Positions 31,227 to 34,243 of a stretch of 34,243 nt of DNA are shown in pieces. Below the pieces are notes generated by a model. It was not told the DNA's origin, did no database searches, and saw only the letters and a program-made list of their open reading frames with translations. The stretch comes from Cellulomonas cellasea. Its GTDB lineage: Bacteria > Actinomycetota > Actinomycetes > Actinomycetales > Cellulomonadaceae. The stretch covers positions 1-34,243 of the forward strand of contig NZ_BJLR01000008.1 in assembly GCF_006538745.1 (NCBI RefSeq). Direction: 5' to 3'. Position numbers and translations under genes: made by a program. Position 1 is the first letter of the stretch. Each line of letters opens with the position of its first letter.

Positions 31227-32135
31227 GTGCCCCTTCCCCCGCCGACGCCGGCGGCGACGACCGCCACACCGCCGTCGGTCCCGCCGTCCGCCGCCGCGCC
31301 GCGCACCGGCACGGCCGCCGACGCCGTCGCGCTCCTCGCCGGCAGGCGCGTCACCGCCCTCACGGGCGCGGGCGTCTCGACGGACTCGGGCATCCCCGAC
31401 TACCGCGGCCCCGACTCCCCGCCGCGCAACCCGATGACGTTCCAGCAGTTCGTCGGCGACCCGGCGTTCCGGCGGCACTACTGGGCGCGCAACCACGTCG
31501 GCTGGCGGCACATGCGCCGGACGGAGCCGAACGCCGGGCACCGCGCGCTGGCGGAGCTCGAGGCGCGCGGGGTGCTCGTCGGCGTCATCACGCAGAACGT
31601 CGACCTGCTGCACGAGGAGGCCGGGAGCGTCGACGTCATCGACCTGCACGGCCGGTACGACCGCGTGGTCTGCCTGAGCTGTGGGCACGTCGTCTCCCGG
31701 GCCTCGCTCGACCGGCGGCTCGACGAGCTCAACCCGGGGTTCGTCGAGTCGGTCGGCGCCGCGGTCGGGGACGTCGAGATCGCGCCCGACGCCGACGCGG
31801 TGATCGAGACGACCGCGCACTTCCGGGTGGCGGACTGCGAGCGCTGCGACGGGATGCTCAAGCCGGAGATCGTGTACTTCGGGGAGAACGTGCCCAAGGA
31901 GCGGGTCGCGCGGGCGTTCGCGATGGTCGACGCCGCGGACGCGCTGCTCGTCGCCGGGTCGTCGCTCACGGTGATGTCGGGGCTGCGGTTCGTGCGGCAC
32001 GCCGCGAAGGCCGGGATGCCGGTCGTCATCGTCAACCGCGGGCAGACGCGCGGCGACCCGCTCGCGACGCTCAAGGTCGACGCGGGCACGTCCGAGGTGC
32101 TCACCGAGCTGAGCCGGTCGCTCCCGCCGGTCTGA
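31227..32135 (+). CDS. Sir2-family NAD-dependent protein deacylase
   Basis: A 302-aa sirtuin. Residues 1-30 are Pro/Ala-rich and dispensable-looking; the catalytic core starts near residue 31. NAD-binding motifs are TALTGAGVSTDSGIPDYRG (GAGxS and GIPDYR), ITQNVDLLHEEAG (TQNVD) and the catalytic-His region IDLHGRYDRVVC. The zinc ribbon has C-x2-C pairs (CLSC and CERC), and VAGSSLTVMSG is the late NAD contact. The layout resembles actinobacterial class II (SIRT4-like) sirtuins. It removes acetyl or longer acyl groups from lysines, for example on acyl-CoA synthetases; targets here are unknown. The GTG start fits the leaderless TACCGT spacing. Confidence 0.93.
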   Translation: MPLPPPTPAATTATPPSVPPSAAAPRTGTAADAVALLAGRRVTALTGAGVSTDSGIPDYRGPDSPPRNPMTFQQFVGDPAFRRHYWARNHVGWRHMRRTEPNAGHRALAELEARGVLVGVITQNVDLLHEEAGSVDVIDLHGRYDRVVCLSCGHVVSRASLDRRLDELNPGFVESVGAAVGDVEIAPDADAVIETTAHFRVADCERCDGMLKPEIVYFGENVPKERVARAFAMVDAADALLVAGSSLTVMSGLRFVRHAAKAGMPVVIVNRGQTRGDPLATLKVDAGTSEVLTELSRSLPPV

Positions 32136-32162
32136 CCCCCGGCCGGCGTCCGCACGCCGTGC

Positions 32163-32201
32163 CCGACGCCGCGCCGGGAACCCGCCACCGTCCGGCGTCG
32201 G
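32163..32201. terminator. Candidate terminator between Sir2 and TadA genes
   Basis: CCGACGCCG (32163-32171) pairs with CGGCGTCGG (32193-32201), 9 bp with a 21-nt loop, between convergent genes. The loop is large, so this is tentative. Confidence 0.4.
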
Positions 32202-32249
32202 CCACCCGGCCGCCCGGGCCGGTGTCCCGCGGGAGCGCGCGCCGCGTCC

Positions 32250-32717
32250 TCAGCCCGTCCGGTGCCCCGCGAAGAAGTCGCGCAGCACCGCGCCGCACTC
32301 GTCCTCGCGCACCCCGCCGACGACCTCGACCCGGTGGTTGAGCCGCCGGTCGCGCACGACGTCCCACTGCGACCCGCACGCTCCCGCCTTGGGGTCCCAC
32401 GCGCCGAGCACGAGCCGCGGGACGCGCGCCAGGACGGTCGCCCCCGCGCACATGAGGCACGGCTCCAGCGTCACCACGAGGGTGCAGTCGTCGAGCCGCC
32501 ACCGCCCGAGGGTCACCGACGCCGCCCGCAGCGCGAGCACCTCGGCGTGCGCGGTCGGGTCGCCCGCCGCCTCGCGCGCGTTGCGGCCCGTCCCGACGAC
32601 GGCACCGCCGGGCCCGACGACGACCGCGCCGACGGGCACGTCCCCGGTCGCGAGCGCCGCCCGCGCCTCGTCGAGCGCGAGCCCCATGTGCCGCGCGTCG
32701 TCGGCCGTCCCGGTCAT
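32250..32717 (-). CDS. tadA: tRNA-specific adenosine deaminase TadA
   Basis: A 155-aa zinc deaminase that converts adenosine-34 to inosine in tRNA-Arg(ACG). The signature is HAEVLALR (His57, Glu59) and EPCLMCAGATVLARV (PCxxC; Cys87 and Cys90), with GAVVVGPGGAVVGTGRNAREAAGDPTAHAE preceding it. The C-terminal DFFAGHRTG is close to the RxFFxxxR end of TadA. The ATG at 32717 has GGAGG eight bases upstream; an in-frame extension to 32786 lacks family similarity. It diverges from upp by about 115 bp, a common actinobacterial arrangement. Confidence 0.93.
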   Translation of the reverse strand: MTGTADDARHMGLALDEARAALATGDVPVGAVVVGPGGAVVGTGRNAREAAGDPTAHAEVLALRAASVTLGRWRLDDCTLVVTLEPCLMCAGATVLARVPRLVLGAWDPKAGACGSQWDVVRDRRLNHRVEVVGGVREDECGAVLRDFFAGHRTG

Positions 32718-32821
32718 GCGCCCATCCTCCCGCAGGCCCCGCCGCTGTCCCGCACGCCGGCGCCACGCCGTCGCACCCGAGCCCACGCCCTCGCGTGCCG
32801 TCCCGGAGTGTGGACGGACGG

Positions 32822-32827
32822 TAGGTT
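32822..32827 (+). promoter_or_regulatory. -10 element of a leaderless promoter for upp
   Basis: TAGGTT, six bases before the ATG at 32834. Confidence 0.5.
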
Positions 32828-32833
32828 GGCCCC

Positions 32834-33469
32834 ATGCGCCTGCACGTCGCCGACCACCCGCTCGTCGCCCACAAGCTGACGGTGCTGCGGGACAAGGACA
32901 CGGCCTCCCCCACGTTCCGCCTCCTCGTCGACGAGCTCGTGACCCTCCTGGCCTACGAGGCCACGCGCGAGGTGCACGTCGAGCCGCACGAGATCGAGAC
33001 CCCGGTCGCGCGGACGACGGGCACCAAGCTCGCCGACCCGCGCCCGCTCGTCGTGCCGATCCTGCGCGCGGGCCTCGGGATGCTCGAGGGCATGACCCGC
33101 CTGCTCCCGACGGCCGAGGTCGGCTTCCTCGGCATGCAGCGCGACGAGACCACGCTCGAGGCGATCACGTACGCGAACCGCCTGCCCGACGACCTGTCGG
33201 GGCGTCAGTGCTTCCTGCTCGACCCGATGCTCGCGACCGGCGGCACGCTCGTCGCGGCGATCGACTACCTGTTCGCGCTCGGCGCGCGCGACGTCACCGC
33301 CGTGTGCCTGCTCGCCGCGCCCGAGGGCCTCAAGGTCGTCGAGGACGCCGTCGGCGACCGGGTGGACGTCAAGGTCGTCGTCGCGGCCGTCGACGAGCGG
33401 CTCAACGAGAAGGCGTACATCGTCCCGGGCCTCGGCGACGCGGGCGACCGCCTGTACGGGGTCGTCTGA
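32834..33469 (+). CDS. upp: Uracil phosphoribosyltransferase
   Basis: A 211-aa enzyme making UMP from uracil and PRPP in pyrimidine salvage. The start [23 protein letters not shown] is the standard Upp N-terminus. The PRPP loop is [16 protein letters not shown] (about residues 128-143), and the C-terminal uracil-binding segment is [16 protein letters not shown]. Length and motifs are full and intact. The ATG follows TAGGTT by six bases, so the mRNA is probably leaderless. It pairs functionally with the uracil permease at 8778-10109, though the genes are 23 kb apart. Confidence 0.97.
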   Translation: MRLHVADHPLVAHKLTVLRDKDTASPTFRLLVDELVTLLAYEATREVHVEPHEIETPVARTTGTKLADPRPLVVPILRAGLGMLEGMTRLLPTAEVGFLGMQRDETTLEAITYANRLPDDLSGRQCFLLDPMLATGGTLVAAIDYLFALGARDVTAVCLLAAPEGLKVVEDAVGDRVDVKVVVAAVDERLNEKAYIVPGLGDAGDRLYGVV

Positions 33470-33838
33470 CCGCACCCGTCCCCGCCCGGCCCGAGCCTCA
33501 CGCGGGCAGGTCGCGGCCGGACGCACCGGCTCCTCGTCCGGCCCGGTCCCCCGCGCACGCGTCGGGTGCCGGGCCGGACGTCTGCCCGGGCCGTCTCAGC
33601 GCTCCGCGACCGCTTCTCACCGGCTGAGACCATCGCGCATAACGGTTGGCCGGGCTGCGCCACGCGTGTGAGGCTTCGACCGTGATCTCCCCGCACCGCG
33701 CCGACCGCACCTGTCCGGTGCGCCGTGCGACGTATGCGGTACACGCAGCGACGTGTCGCTGGTCCTGACCACCCGGACCGCCCACCCGCCGCCCCCGGCA
33801 CCCACGCACGCTGCTGCCACGCACCCCGGAGACACCTC
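33470..33838. other. Intergenic region after upp (369 bp)
   Basis: No convincing gene. A hairpin with arms GTCTCAGC (33593-33600) and GCTGAGAC (33623-33630) around a 22-nt loop may be the upp terminator or an operator. The stretch from about 33625 to 33760 is less GC-rich and probably holds the promoter of the next gene. Confidence 0.4.
33593..33630. terminator. Candidate hairpin downstream of upp
   Basis: Perfect 8-bp arms GTCTCAGC / GCTGAGAC with a 22-nt loop, about 124 nt after the upp stop. A role as an inverted-repeat operator for the next gene is equally possible. Confidence 0.3.
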
Positions 33839-34189
33839 ATGAGCCTGCCCGCCGACCTCCCGCCGTCGTTGGTTCCCGCGCGGCCCGCGCCCGACCCCGT
33901 CGCGCCGCTCGCCGGCCGCGCCGGGCTGATCCTCTACGTCGGGCTCGCGTCCGAGGAGGACACCACGGCCGCGACCACGACCCGTCCGGAGGACATCGCC
34001 GCCGCGGCGGAGATGCTGCGCGACCTCGCGCGCGAGCTGCTCCCGGCGGCCGAGACGTTCACGGCGCTCTCGCTCGTCCCGACCCCTGCGCAGCCGGACG
34101 ACGTCCGCACCGTGCGCGACCGGGTCACGCGCCTCCAGCTGCTCGACGCAGCCCCGCACGTCCTCGGCGGCTCGGGGGACGCCCGCTGA
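33839..34189 (+). CDS. Small protein of unknown function, 116 aa
   Basis: MSLPADLPPSLVPARPAPDPVAPLAGRAGLILYVGLASEEDTT..., continuing with a helical region EDIAAAAEMLRDLARELLPAAETFTALSLVP and ending LLDAAPHVLGGSGDAR. No signal peptide, membrane helix or cysteine motif. The ATG at 33839 has GGAG about eight bases upstream; the frame is open further upstream to 33725 but that part is Arg/Pro/His-rich and lacks a ribosome site. I do not recognise the family. It is monocistronic and closed by a very strong terminator. Confidence 0.7.
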   Translation: MSLPADLPPSLVPARPAPDPVAPLAGRAGLILYVGLASEEDTTAATTTRPEDIAAAAEMLRDLARELLPAAETFTALSLVPTPAQPDDVRTVRDRVTRLQLLDAAPHVLGGSGDAR

Positions 34190-34194
34190 GGACC

Positions 34195-34243
34195 CGCGCC
34201 GCCGGGCGACCGAGGTCGGGGGACCACGTCGCCCGGCGGCGCG
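34195..34243. terminator. Strong hairpin terminator at the window end
   Basis: A 16-bp perfect stem (34195-34210 with 34228-34243, CGCGCCGCCGGGCGAC arm) and an inner GGTC-gggg-GACC hairpin, six bases after the stop at 34189. The stem may extend past the window. Confidence 0.85.

Noticed and set aside
33725-33838. N-terminal extension of the last gene
   Set aside because: The frame is open but Arg/His/Pro-rich, and the ribosome site lies just before the ATG at 33839.
1-34243. CRISPR array, insertion sequence, integrase or prophage genes
   Set aside because: No regularly spaced repeats, transposase/integrase motifs or phage structural genes were seen on either strand.

Overview
This is a very GC-rich (about 75% by eye) chromosomal window from a high-GC Gram-positive bacterium. 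It most resembles the Cellulomonas/Cellulosimicrobium/Isoptericola group (Micrococcales). The grounds are the strong third-position GC, frequent GTG starts, an RskA-type anti-sigma factor, an F420-type luciferase-like oxidoreductase, a mycobacterial-type Nei glycosylase, an ECF41 (SigJ-type) sigma factor, and many promoters whose -10 hexamer lies 6-7 nt before the start codon (leaderless mRNAs). I see no phage, IS, CRISPR or plasmid genes; the organism assignment is inference.

Layout. 1-1.3 kb: 3' end of an ECF sigma gene overlapping its RskA-like anti-sigma gene, then a tiny acidic protein. 1.4-3.8 kb: a YeiH-family transporter with two LysR-type boxes in front, tail-to-tail with a LysR regulator. 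3.86-7.5 kb: a CHASE-PAS-GGDEF-EAL cyclic-di-GMP protein, frameshifted in a G/C run in this sequence, with its stop overlapping the start of an orphan EhuB-like substrate-binding lipoprotein. 7.8-8.8 kb: a conserved small protein and a LytR_C-domain membrane protein, closed by a bidirectional terminator shared with a uracil permease (8.8-10.1 kb). 10.3-11.6 kb: a GT87-like polytopic glycosyltransferase. 11.5-16.1 kb: a three-gene operon with GTGA/ATGA overlaps, made of a processive GT2 glucan-synthase-like enzyme, an HlyD-like membrane protein and a GH81 endo-beta-1,3-glucanase. About 850 bp of non-coding DNA with several operator-like repeats lies upstream of it.

17-19.4 kb: LLM-class oxidoreductase, a 56-aa leaderless membrane protein, a Nei2-like glycosylase and a 69-aa membrane protein. 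19.46-20.3 kb: a leucine-rich-repeat-like gene interrupted by four copies of an 8-bp tandem repeat that put it out of frame; two or five copies would restore the frame, so it is a candidate phase-variable gene. 20.4-24.9 kb: a DoxX-like membrane protein, a secreted LamG-like protein and a secreted serine hydrolase. 25-28.3 kb: a TspO/MBR-like membrane protein, a DUF1905 protein and an M3 peptidase. 28.3-29.8 kb: a carboxymuconolactone-decarboxylase-family gene plus an ECF41 sigma gene, preceded by a close match to the ECF41 target promoter. 29.9-34.2 kb: a membrane protein, tRNA-Ser(CGA), a Sir2 deacetylase, TadA, uracil phosphoribosyltransferase, and a small unknown protein ending in a 16-bp-stem terminator.

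The most striking items are the self-contained beta-glucan make-and-break operon, the substrate-binding-protein/c-di-GMP pair (reminiscent of NspS-MbaA), the 8-bp repeat switch in the LRR-like gene, and the CMD-ECF41 unit with its own promoter. Uracil uptake (permease) and salvage (Upp) are both present but not adjacent.
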